A stretch of 64,000 bases of DNA from Cyanobacterium aponinum PCC 10605. GTDB lineage: Bacteria; Cyanobacteriota; Cyanobacteriia; Cyanobacteriales; Cyanobacteriaceae. The stretch is from the NCBI RefSeq assembly GCF_000317675.1, contig NC_019776.1, positions 4,050,100 to 4,114,099 on the forward strand, in the 5' to 3' direction. A program made the position numbers and the translations under genes. The notes under the pieces were generated by a model. The model did no database searches and was not told where the DNA came from. It was given only the letters and a program-made list of their open reading frames with translations. This document shows positions 56,301 to 63,400 of the stretch, piece by piece (positions within the stretch are counted from its first letter, which is position 1; every line of letters starts with the position of its first letter).

Positions 56301-57809
56301 GCATAAATGAATCAAATTTCCTTGAAAATCATAAACGCCCTGACCTTTTTCATAAACCCAACGAATATGACCATCACGATGTTGTAAGCGATATTCTACG
56401 GTGAAAATTTCCTTTTTTTGTAAACTTTCTTGTATTAATTCATTGACAATATCTCGATCATCAGGGTGAATTAAATCAGCATAAGAAATCAATTTATTAC
56501 CTGTTACTTCTTCAGGATAATAACCAGTGATATTCAATATTTCACCACTGAGAAATTCCATAGTCCAAAAATTATCATTGAGACAGCTATAAACTATCCC
56601 GGGAAAATTCTCAATTAAAGTGCGGTATTTTCGTTCGTTAATTTCTAATTGAGTAGTTTTTATAATAATCTCATTCTTTAATTGTTGTTGCAAATTAGTT
56701 AATTCTGTTACTGCTTTTTCTCTTTCTAATTCAGATGTGATACGAGCGGCAAAAACTTGTAATATATCGGCAATCATCTCCAATTTAATTTTAGGAATAA
56801 ATGATTTGCTACCCACCGATAATCCACCAATGACTTCTTTGTTGCCATTAATTAACTGAACACCGGCAAATCCTTCCATTTCTGATTTTTCAAGAAATTC
56901 ATTATTAGGAAAAAGGCTTCTCAAATTATTTTGACAAGTAAATATTCCCTCTTGAACTGCTTTTCCGCAAGGAAAATTTGTACAAGGAAAACAGAAGTTG
57001 TTTTGAATTTTACCGTTAACTAAAAATACTAAAGTTTCAAGATATTGCTCTTTTTTTTCTGTAATAAAGACATAATCCACATCAAAATTGATACTTATAT
57101 ATTCTGCTATTTTGTTAAAAAAATCTTTCCCAGATATAGCCGCCGCTCCTTCAATTAATTTGTGCCAATATCTTTCTTGTTCTCTATGTTCATCAATAAT
57201 TTTATCAAGATGTAAAATAGTATCTGAATTATTTTTTGTTTTAACTTGACTATCTTTATTATTATTTTTAATAAATATTTTTCCCTGTTTTTTATCTGCT
57301 TTTTTTTCGCTAATATCTTCCGTAATAGTTATATTTAATTCACTAACTAACTTCTCTATTTCTTGATAATTAAAATTTGTGTGTATTTCAATATAATCTC
57401 GCAAATCTTCATGGGCTAAAACCCCTATAATATCACTATTATCGTTAATAATTGCTAAATAATCACTTCCCGAAGAAATAAATTTATAAAGAACAATAAA
57501 AAGATTTGTTAATTCTGATTTTTTGATAGAAACAATGGGTAATAAATCGAGATTTTCTGCTTTTAAACTATCATTATCTTCTGAATCTTGAGTATATTTA
57601 GATAAATTTTTCCTCGCTAAAATTCCTAAATACTTACGACAGGAGGAAGATTCTTTTTCTTCCTTTTGAACAATAAAAAAGATACTATTATGAGGATGCT
57701 CTTCACTCAAAGAAAGTACACGAGAAAAGGATTCATCAGCGGAGATAAATGTGACCGGAAAATATGGTGGTTGGTACTCTAGGGAAAAAGAAAAAGAGGA
57801 CATGGTCAC
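53385..57809 (-). CDS. Large hybrid histidine kinase: CBS-like, GAF, five PAS, kinase, receiver
   Basis: The 1474-residue soluble protein has in order: a CBS-like pair (about 20-160), a GAF domain (~225-380) with CFPCTNFPCGKAV, a run of five PAS/PAC units (~395-1040; HRDGHIRWVYEKGQG and similar), a HisKA with SMSHELRTPLNSIL near residue 1067, a HATPase (NLLNNGIKFTPEGG, GTGLGLALVKRIVD), and a C-terminal REC (LLVDDNEENIY, CIILMDIQMPELDGFE). The GAF cysteines (CFPC, FPCG) might hold a bilin, haem or cluster, but the region is not a canonical phytochrome. No membrane helices, so signals are cytoplasmic. Confidence 0.93.
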   Translation of the reverse strand: MTMSSFSFSLEYQPPYFPVTFISADESFSRVLSLSEEHPHNSIFFIVQKEEKESSSCRKYLGILARKNLSKYTQDSEDNDSLKAENLDLLPIVSIKKSELTNLFIVLYKFISSGSDYLAIINDNSDIIGVLAHEDLRDYIEIHTNFNYQEIEKLVSELNITITEDISEKKADKKQGKIFIKNNNKDSQVKTKNNSDTILHLDKIIDEHREQERYWHKLIEGAAAISGKDFFNKIAEYISINFDVDYVFITEKKEQYLETLVFLVNGKIQNNFCFPCTNFPCGKAVQEGIFTCQNNLRSLFPNNEFLEKSEMEGFAGVQLINGNKEVIGGLSVGSKSFIPKIKLEMIADILQVFAARITSELEREKAVTELTNLQQQLKNEIIIKTTQLEINERKYRTLIENFPGIVYSCLNDNFWTMEFLSGEILNITGYYPEEVTGNKLISYADLIHPDDRDIVNELIQESLQKKEIFTVEYRLQHRDGHIRWVYEKGQGVYDFQGNLIHLCGAIIDVSDRKLAEEALKHSEKDLFNAKEMLELVLNTIPQRVFWKNTQSVLLGCNQAFANDFDSTVSELQGKQINEICFNSEDAHQYQQCDCEVINTREPIYHQQYTYHRRDGSTMYIEGSKFPLKNNEGEIIGILGTYQDITQRKEYEAKLAQENNFNQQILENMAEGLCVCSEISDFPYIRFSVWNHKMEEITGYTLEEINQKGWYQSLYPDPNLREKAIERMKRMRQGEHIHKEIWRIIRADSQPRLIQISTCIVQKMDNSTHILALMQDVTEQKRAEKALKQSESRYRKIVETANEGIWILNKKGITTFVNRTLADMLGYSAEDIRGKSFLSFMEDSEKVFAQQLFERRIQGVSEQHDFKFLRADGSTLWAILSTSPIFNDEGEFIGALGMITDISDRKLIESHINELSKRLKLAVESAQIGIWELDLKTQKLTWDEQMYKLYDVPIGTPCYYKTWTNALHPEDFEDTVNLFERASLDLAEYDTVFRVIHSDGKIIYIKANGMLEKDEEGKPLKMIGINYDITPQKEAEIVLKESNENLEKINLELEKTTRMKDEFLASMSHELRTPLNSILGLSEALKEQVFGTLNQKQLDSLNNIHRSGRHLLDLINDILDLAKIESGKTEFNFSLVDVVSLSLDSLNFIRYLAEKKNITLTFINEIPSSHKLCQIDDRRIRQALINLLNNGIKFTPEGGKIKLKINLVTKINSTYQELETGETFIHFSVTDTGIGIAEENISKLFQTFVQIDSRLNRQYAGTGLGLALVKRIVDAHGGFVGVESEINQGSCFSFYIPYSKDVKEYHSAFWHPKNPHRVNLFTKKKIKENDESLLYNGRLEFSSNNSEQKTAINSINNLILLVDDNEENIYAVSDYLKIKGFSLEIAKNGKDALNKLEEVNPCIILMDIQMPELDGFETIRLIKENPRWQNIPIIAVTALAMTGDKEKCLNAGADDYLSKPFRLKDLIEKINKVLS

Positions 57810-57921
57810 ATCATTATTACTAAGATAGACTCAAAACCAAAGCTCACACATAATAACCATAAATAATCGAAATTAATTGGCTTTTTGGAACTTTTCATCC
57901 TCAATTATGACACATATTTTT

Positions 57922-58080
57922 GGCTCTATTACTTCTCGTTATATAAATTATTAGTGGCTCTATTACTTCTCGTTGTGATAAATTGTTAGTTGAAAAAAGG
58001 AAAAGGGGAAACCCCTCTGTATCTCCCCTTTAAAGGGGAGAATGGGGGATTTTAAAACTTAAATTTTATCAATTTTTTAT
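57922..58080 (+). repeat. Dispersed repeat B: head fragment plus copy 2
   Basis: GGCTCTATTACTTCTCG occurs twice, at 57922 and 57956; the second is followed by the full element with AAAAGGGGAAACCCCTCTGT and CTCCCCTTTAAAGGGGAG. The tandem head shows that the repeat can insert next to itself. The remainder of the 408-bp gap to gcvH is AT-rich with no gene. Confidence 0.85.
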
Positions 58081-58217
58081 TTTTGTTCAACTGAAACCCT
58101 CTTCAAATAACGGTTTGAGATACTATTTATTATCAATTTGCCATAATTACTGTAGAAGAGCCTTATTAGTTTAGGTGGCAGATTTGGGCAAGGGGTAAGG
58201 ATGAATAAATTTCTAGT

Positions 58218-58613
58218 TTATTCTTCAGGTTCAATTAACGATCGATACTCTTGTACAGAAAGTGTATTTTCTAGTTCATCGTCAGGGTTATCCAGTCTAA
58301 CTTTGATTAGCCATCCTTCTCCGTAAGGATCATCTGCGATCGCTTCTGGAGATTCAATTAACATATCATTACGATCTATTACTGTACCTGCTACGGGGGC
58401 ATAAATTTCAGAAACGGCTTTAACTGATTCAATTGTACCTATATTATCTTCAACTTCGATCGCATCTCCTAATTCGGGCAATTCTAGGAAAACAATATCT
58501 CCCAACTCCTCAATAGCAAACGCTGTAATACCGATGGTGGCAATTTCTCCGTCAAGACGCACATATTCATGAGAATCGAGGTATCTTAAATCTTCTGGAT
58601 ATTCTAAGGTCAT
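58218..58613 (-). CDS. gcvH: Glycine cleavage system H protein
   Basis: The 131-residue lipoyl carrier has K65 in [18 protein letters not shown], the lipoylated lysine, and the standard [15 protein letters not shown] start. It shuttles the aminomethyl group among GcvP, GcvT and GcvL in photorespiratory glycine breakdown. Length is usual. No gcvT or gcvP next to it, as in other cyanobacteria. Confidence 0.97.
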   Translation of the reverse strand: MTLEYPEDLRYLDSHEYVRLDGEIATIGITAFAIEELGDIVFLELPELGDAIEVEDNIGTIESVKAVSEIYAPVAGTVIDRNDMLIESPEAIADDPYGEGWLIKVRLDNPDDELENTLSVQEYRSLIEPEE

Positions 58614-59046
58614 ACTTGATAATTTTATTGAGTAATTAAATTAAAGGTATATAGTTTCATTATTGATGAAAATTGAACAATGTCAAGATAATTAAGAATT
58701 AATAATTTGGATTTGCTTAAAGAGTTTTTGATTGGGTAGGTTTCGGGTGTTAGGTATCAGGTATCAGGTGAAATGTTTATAAATTGAAATGTTTAATCTA
58801 AGGGAAATTTTTTGTCAATAGACATTTGCAAGAAGTTTGCTAAAAGAGTTAATAGTGATGATTTCGTTATGATAATTGATTTTTTTTAAACTAGATTGAT
58901 GTCTAATACAATTAATAAACTTAGTAAAAAATAGCTATAAAAGAAAAACAATAATTAGGAAAAAATAAAAGAAAAGCTAACTTTTTAACAATGAAATATT
59001 AGGTTTAATAAATACCTAAAAATAATTAATGAATAATAAATTTCGC
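58614..59046. other. AT-rich intergenic region
   Basis: These 433 bp hold a heptamer tract (GGTATCAGGTATCAGG at 58750-58765) and otherwise AT-rich DNA. I found no gene, no riboswitch-like fold and no clear terminator. Confidence 0.5.
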
Positions 59047-59364
59047 TTAATCTTTGTTCGTTTTAACTCCCAAATCAGAACTACGAACTCCTAACTCTTG
59101 TAGAGAATGGGAAACTTTCCAACTATGACCATATCTTAAAGCTAAACCAAAACCAAGTCCTCCGAAGCTAAAAATAATAGTAGTTGACAATATTAAATAC
59201 TTAAAAATAGTCAAATATTTTTGTGATTGGGAGTAATTATTATTCTTTTTTTCTACCTTATTCTTGTTTGATTTTCGAGCATTATTAATTAACTCTAAAT
59301 TAGGAGAAACTGATTTCTGACGAGAAGATATGGCAATTTTGTTGGTGATTTTCCCTATAGTCAT
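59047..59364 (-). CDS. Small hypothetical membrane protein
   Basis: I chose the ATG at 59364 (105 residues). The basic, Asn/Lys-rich first 50 residues precede one membrane helix (YLILSTTIIFSFGGLGFGLAL). The last 15 residues (LQELGVRSSDLGVK) are a translated tandem-repeat tract of the AACTCC type, so the original stop may have been lost. It follows the A-adding enzyme gene on the same strand by 84 bp. Family not recognised. Confidence 0.55.
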   Translation of the reverse strand: MTIGKITNKIAISSRQKSVSPNLELINNARKSNKNKVEKKNNNYSQSQKYLTIFKYLILSTTIIFSFGGLGFGLALRYGHSWKVSHSLQELGVRSSDLGVKTNKD

Positions 59365-59466
59365 TTTTTTACACTCACTCACTAAAATTTTGCTTTTACC
59401 GAACTAAATTTATCTGCATTTTTGATTAAACAAAAGACAAAAAATTTAATTATTAATTCCTAATTC

Positions 59467-62184
59467 CTAATTGTTCATAGGGTAATTCTTGAGAACAAAG
59501 TTTTCAGCTTCCCTTTGATTTTTTATTTTGCCATCTAAATATAAAGCCAGTACTTTATTTAAAATTTCTTTATATAGTTTACTTGGCTTATAACCTAGTT
59601 TTTGTAAATCTTTACCATCTAAAGGAGATTTTACTTTACTCCAGTGCATTAAATAATTCCAAATAGTACGTCTAATTGGTTTACTATTTTTAACGGCAAT
59701 GAGTAAAAGGGTAATAGATTGATAATTTGCTAAAAATTCTACCTTTTCGCTTATATTTTGACAAGTGGGTAGATAATGTTTTATTTTTTCGTTATTTTCA
59801 CTTAAATGAGACAATCTTTGAATACTCTCTTTCGGTAACTCTAAGTTATTGGCGACGATTACTCCTTCTGGAAAACTAGAGAGGATGATTTCTAAGCGCA
59901 ATAACCATGAAGATACGGAAGGATTATAACTATCTGCATGATAATACTTTAGCCAACGATCTAAACAACGTATTTGCCACCACAAATTTGGGGTAATTTG
60001 ACAATTACGATGAAGACAACGCAAAGCCCCTACTTCTTGTAATAGTTTTAAGGCGGGTTGCCAGTATTGTGCCTGAAGAATGTAAGTTAATTCGGCTTTG
60101 AGACGGGTTGTTAGGGCAGGGATAGAATTTTTTTCTAAGGATACTCTTTCAAATACACCACTATTGACGGCATAATCAATATATTCTCTGGTTTGGGTTT
60201 CAATGTCGAAATTTAACCTTACCGCAAAACGCACCGCTCGATAAATTCTGGTAGGATCTTCTATAAAGCTATTCGGATGTAATACTCTAATAAAGTGCGA
60301 TCGCACATCTTCCACACCACCGAAAAAATCTAATAATTCCCCTTGATGGGGTTGAGTCAAACGCACTGCCAAAGCATTGATAGTAAAATCTCGACGGTAT
60401 AAATCTTGGCGAATTGAGCTTGATTCTACTTCAGGATTAGCCGCAGGATAAGGATAAAACTCCGTGCGCGCGGTGGCAATATCTAACCATAATGAGCCTA
60501 ATTGGGGGTCTTTATGCCATAATAGAGCGGCAGTCTGGAATTGTCCATGAATACTGAGACGGCTTTGAGGGTAGATAGCTTGTAAGGCTTCGGCTAATTT
60601 CACCCCTGCTTCGGGAGTAGTTGCCCGATGAAAACCATCCACCACTAAATCAATATCCTGTAAATTGAGAGTGGTATGGTTATCCGTTAACAATAAATCT
60701 CTCACTCCTCCTCCCACTAAATATAAATGCCATCCCTGTTGTTGGGCATAAGTTGCCGTTTGTTGTAACAATTTCCAGATAGGAGGGTGTAATTTTTTCT
60801 CTAAAGAAGGCAATAAGCAAGAGACAAGAGGAAGATTATTACTAGAATTGGGATGAGAATTAAGCCTAGCCGAGTGCAGATGCCGTAAAACGTCCGTGCG
60901 CGTCACAATACCTATTAACTGCCCATTTTCCATCACAGGCAACCTACCAATATCATTTTTAACCATCAATTCCTCTATCTCAGATAAAGCAGTTTCAGGA
61001 TTAATTACCTGCACATTTTTCGTCATATAACCCTTAACAGGGGCATGGGAAAAACCATGATGTAGAGCTAAATCAATGTCACGGCGAGAAATAACCCCCA
61101 CTAATTCTTTTTCCTTATTAACTACTACTAAACCAGAATGTCCATAACGCAGTAAGATTCTTTGGGCTTCCTCAATGGTGGTATAGGGGCGAATGGTACG
61201 CACAGGATAAGCCATTAAATCCCTTGCGGTGAGAGGAGAAGGTATCTGATTTTCAATTTGTGTCAGTAATTGTTCAATAATATCGTGGGGATTTGGACAA
61301 CGTAAAGTAAAGGATGCGGCGCTACTATGGCCTCCCCCTGTAAAAGCAGTAAATATTTGAGCTAAATTAACGGATTCTAAGCTACTCCTGCCAATAATAG
61401 TTAGTTTTCCTTGTTTTTGTTTCTCCACATTATGCCCATAATAGTGGCCAAATAGTAAAACATCGGTTTCTACTAAATCAATAATGCGACTGGTGAGGTT
61501 TGATAAACCGGGGATAAAGTGGGGAGTTTCTACTAATAACCAACTGATAGTATAACCATTAACTGTTAAGGATTGGATACTTTTGAGGGCATGGGGTAAC
61601 AGTTTTCTTAAAGCAGGGGCAAGACTAGGCTCAACATATTCCCCTAATGTGCGAATATTGACATCTTGAGTCATCAACCAAGCTAAAGCTAGAGCATCTC
61701 TGGGGGTAGTTTGTTCAAAAGTCAATGAACCCGTATCCACATGAATACCTAATGCCATTGCTGTGGCTTCTACTGAATTTAAACCAATAGATTTTTGTTG
61801 CAAAAGTTCACAAATAATTGTGGAACAAGATCCGACTTTTTCTATATACTTAAGGAAATTATCCGCACTAATCTGTCCATTTTCCTCGTGGTGGTCATAA
61901 ATCGTCACAGATTTCACATTATCTAATTCTAACCATTCTACTGCTTTACCGATGCGATCGCGCCTTTGAGTATCCACTATGAAAAGATGACGAATTAAAG
62001 CAGGATTAACGGAGCGAAATTCCATCAACGCTAACTCATCTCGATGGAGTGCTAAAAATTTACGGACGGAAGGATGAGCCCCTCCTGTTAAAACTATTTT
62101 TGCACCCGGGTGTAATTTAGTTAATCCCACTGCCGCCCCAAGGGCATCAAAATCAGCAGTTTGATGACATAAGATTAAATCCAC
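59467..62184 (-). CDS. A-adding tRNA nucleotidyltransferase with DHH and CBS domains
   Basis: The 905-residue protein has an N-terminal DHH/DHHA1 phosphoesterase (CHQTADFDALGAAVG, YDHHEENGQ, GGGHSSAASF; residues 1-310), two CBS domains (~320-440), then a class II nucleotidyltransferase (YLVGGGVRDLLL, LQDIDLVVDG, RRDFTINALA, EDPTRIYRAVRFA). This architecture is that of the A-adding enzyme in organisms where CC- and A-addition are split, as in Aquifex and cyanobacteria. It finishes tRNA 3' ends (CCA is not encoded in the tRNA gene here). All motifs look intact. Confidence 0.93.
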   Translation of the reverse strand: MDLILCHQTADFDALGAAVGLTKLHPGAKIVLTGGAHPSVRKFLALHRDELALMEFRSVNPALIRHLFIVDTQRRDRIGKAVEWLELDNVKSVTIYDHHEENGQISADNFLKYIEKVGSCSTIICELLQQKSIGLNSVEATAMALGIHVDTGSLTFEQTTPRDALALAWLMTQDVNIRTLGEYVEPSLAPALRKLLPHALKSIQSLTVNGYTISWLLVETPHFIPGLSNLTSRIIDLVETDVLLFGHYYGHNVEKQKQGKLTIIGRSSLESVNLAQIFTAFTGGGHSSAASFTLRCPNPHDIIEQLLTQIENQIPSPLTARDLMAYPVRTIRPYTTIEEAQRILLRYGHSGLVVVNKEKELVGVISRRDIDLALHHGFSHAPVKGYMTKNVQVINPETALSEIEELMVKNDIGRLPVMENGQLIGIVTRTDVLRHLHSARLNSHPNSSNNLPLVSCLLPSLEKKLHPPIWKLLQQTATYAQQQGWHLYLVGGGVRDLLLTDNHTTLNLQDIDLVVDGFHRATTPEAGVKLAEALQAIYPQSRLSIHGQFQTAALLWHKDPQLGSLWLDIATARTEFYPYPAANPEVESSSIRQDLYRRDFTINALAVRLTQPHQGELLDFFGGVEDVRSHFIRVLHPNSFIEDPTRIYRAVRFAVRLNFDIETQTREYIDYAVNSGVFERVSLEKNSIPALTTRLKAELTYILQAQYWQPALKLLQEVGALRCLHRNCQITPNLWWQIRCLDRWLKYYHADSYNPSVSSWLLRLEIILSSFPEGVIVANNLELPKESIQRLSHLSENNEKIKHYLPTCQNISEKVEFLANYQSITLLLIAVKNSKPIRRTIWNYLMHWSKVKSPLDGKDLQKLGYKPSKLYKEILNKVLALYLDGKIKNQREAENFVLKNYPMNN

Positions 62185-62193
62185 AATAAATAT

Positions 62194-62218
62194 ATTTGAG
62201 TCCCTAGCAAGTATTAAT
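62194..62218 (-). repeat. Decayed CRISPR-2 repeat
   Basis: ATTTGAGTCCCTAGCAAGTATTAAT matches the array-2 repeat at about 19 of 25 positions and directly abuts the next repeat with no spacer. It would be the outermost, oldest unit, lying 10 bp upstream of the A-adding enzyme start. Confidence 0.5.
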
Positions 62219-62255
62219 GTTTCAATCCCTAAAAGGTATTAATAAGAGTTTAAAC
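62219..62255 (-). CRISPR. Isolated array-2 repeat with one substitution
   Basis: All 37 bases match the array-2 repeat except one (AAAAGG for AAGAGG on the plus strand). A toxin-antitoxin remnant separates it from the next repeat at 62821. Terminal-repeat mutation is usual at the trailer end. Confidence 0.9.
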
Positions 62256-62267
62256 TAGAAAGAATAG

Positions 62268-62453
62268 CTAAGTACAGGACAAAAATTTTATAGTATGGAT
62301 AAATTCATCATGTTTGAGGTCTAAATCCATCAAAGACATCGCAGTGGCTATTTCCTGTGAATATAAACTAAGATTTTTTATGACATTTTGATTAGGTAAA
62401 GGACGTTTTGCTTCCGAGATAATATTAGTATCTAACAAATATTTTAGGCTCAT
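62268..62453 (-). pseudogene. Truncated PIN-domain (VapC-like) toxin
   Basis: The 61-codon frame begins LKYLLDTNIISEAKRPLPNQ, the standard PIN start with its first Asp, and IATAMS. It then jumps to unrelated residues (DLDLKHDEFIHT) and stops. The remaining acidic residues of a ~135-residue toxin are gone, so it is inactive. Its ATG overlaps the antitoxin stop by 4 bp. It lies between two CRISPR repeats. Confidence 0.75.
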
Positions 62454-62773
62454 AAAATGACATCCCTACCCGGTGATTTATCTCGTAAATTGTCAAAAGT
62501 ATCATCATCCAGAGATTCTAAATCAACCCGACGGCGAAAATCTTGTAAAGCTGACCAAAAACCTTGTTTTTCCTTGCCTAAATCCACTTTTAAATCATCC
62601 ACTGTTTCCACTTTAGCAGTGCTAGGGGTGATCGCTTCTTCTAACTCACTCTCATTAGGTAAATCTTCACCCTTTGTTAATTGAGAGCGACGTTGACGCA
62701 GAATTTCTAATAGGTTATCTTGCTCTTGTGCTGATAATTGGTCAAAGGATTTAATCATTTGTTCGATCGTCAT
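62450..62773 (-). CDS. Antitoxin-like protein paired with the broken toxin
   Basis: The 107-residue protein has a helical start (IEQMIKSFDQLSAQEQDNLL) and the end FWSALQDFRRRVDLESLDDD then FDNLRDKSPGRDVIL, which is typical of small antitoxins that precede PIN toxins in cyanobacteria. The stop overlaps the toxin start. As the toxin is truncated it is now an orphan, perhaps able to neutralise related toxins in trans. Confidence 0.72.
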   Translation of the reverse strand: MTIEQMIKSFDQLSAQEQDNLLEILRQRRSQLTKGEDLPNESELEEAITPSTAKVETVDDLKVDLGKEKQGFWSALQDFRRRVDLESLDDDTFDNLRDKSPGRDVIL

Positions 62774-62820
62774 TATTTCACCTCCAAAATGTTATTAAGT
62801 CATACCATTATAAAAAAGGA

Positions 62821-62857
62821 GTTTCAATCCCTAAGAGGTATTAATAAGAGTTTAAAC
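62821..62857 (-). CRISPR. Isolated array-2 repeat, perfect
   Basis: Identical to the array repeats. It stands alone, 565 bp after the mutated repeat and 543 bp before the continuous array, so foreign DNA occupies both neighbouring spacer positions. Confidence 0.95.
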
Positions 62858-62959
62858 TATTCTCGAAAAGATTATGTTAATGCGAGAAGATGTATTAACG
62901 GCACTGATAAAGCAAGAGAAATTGCTAATATTGCCAAGAAGTGGGAAATTAAATTATAA
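62858..62959 (+). pseudogene. C-terminal gene fragment after the isolated repeat
   Basis: The open frame YSRKDYVNARRCINGTDKA then REIANIAKKWEIKL stops at 62959. It has no start of its own apart from codons in the CRISPR repeat. Family not recognised; it looks like a helical C-terminus. Confidence 0.4.
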
Positions 62960-62983
62960 ATTTTAACCAATGGTAATTGCAAC

Positions 62984-63009
62984 AAAAAAAGGGGTTTTAT
63001 CACCCCTTT
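62984..63009 (-). terminator. Rho-independent terminator for the 63018-63314 gene
   Basis: On the minus strand AAAGGGGT, loop GATAAA, ACCCCTTT is followed by a T-run (62984-62990). It lies 9 bp past the gene stop. This is the clearest terminator in the window. Confidence 0.88.
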
Positions 63010-63017
63010 AATATTGC

Positions 63018-63314
63018 TTAAATAGTAAAATCAGGAAACAAAAATCTAAAAATTGCCAGTAAAATACCCCCAATAATGGCAACCCCTGCCCCACGATAAA
63101 CAAACTCTAAATTAACCAATCTCTTATCTAAACCCTCAAAATTAGTTTTAAAATTGCTCTCCACACTATTTAACTTTTCATCAAGTTTAGCAACATTGAT
63201 TTTGACCTCATTAACTTCATTAGTTAAATGATCAATTTTGTTTTCTAACTTGTCAATTTTCCCTTCCAAACGGACGAGAATATCAGCAATATTTACCTCA
63301 ATAGTTTGATTCAT
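63018..63314 (-). CDS. Coiled-coil, C-terminally anchored protein (XhlA-like)
   Basis: The 98-residue protein has a long heptad coiled coil (RLEGKIDKLENKIDHLTNEV onward to about residue 70) and one C-terminal membrane helix (GVAIIGGILLAIFRFLFP). This layout resembles XhlA/holin-associated proteins of prophages. It is complete with its own terminator and lies between two CRISPR repeats. Whether it is phage debris or a membrane-acting accessory factor cannot be told from sequence. Confidence 0.72.
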   Translation of the reverse strand: MNQTIEVNIADILVRLEGKIDKLENKIDHLTNEVNEVKINVAKLDEKLNSVESNFKTNFEGLDKRLVNLEFVYRGAGVAIIGGILLAIFRFLFPDFTI

Positions 63315-63400
63315 ATTACCCCCAATAATATTTGCTTAATCCGATCATAATAGGTTTCCAGATTTGTTGATAAGTTTCCCTGATGGTTTTTACCAAACAT

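Noticed and set aside
53385..57809. Phytochrome-type photoreceptor
   Set aside because: The GAF domain lacks the usual phytochrome chromophore motif and no PHY domain follows, so I kept the general GAF/PAS kinase call.
58614..59046. Glycine riboswitch upstream of gcvH
   Set aside because: No tandem aptamer-like helices or conserved core were seen in this AT-rich stretch.
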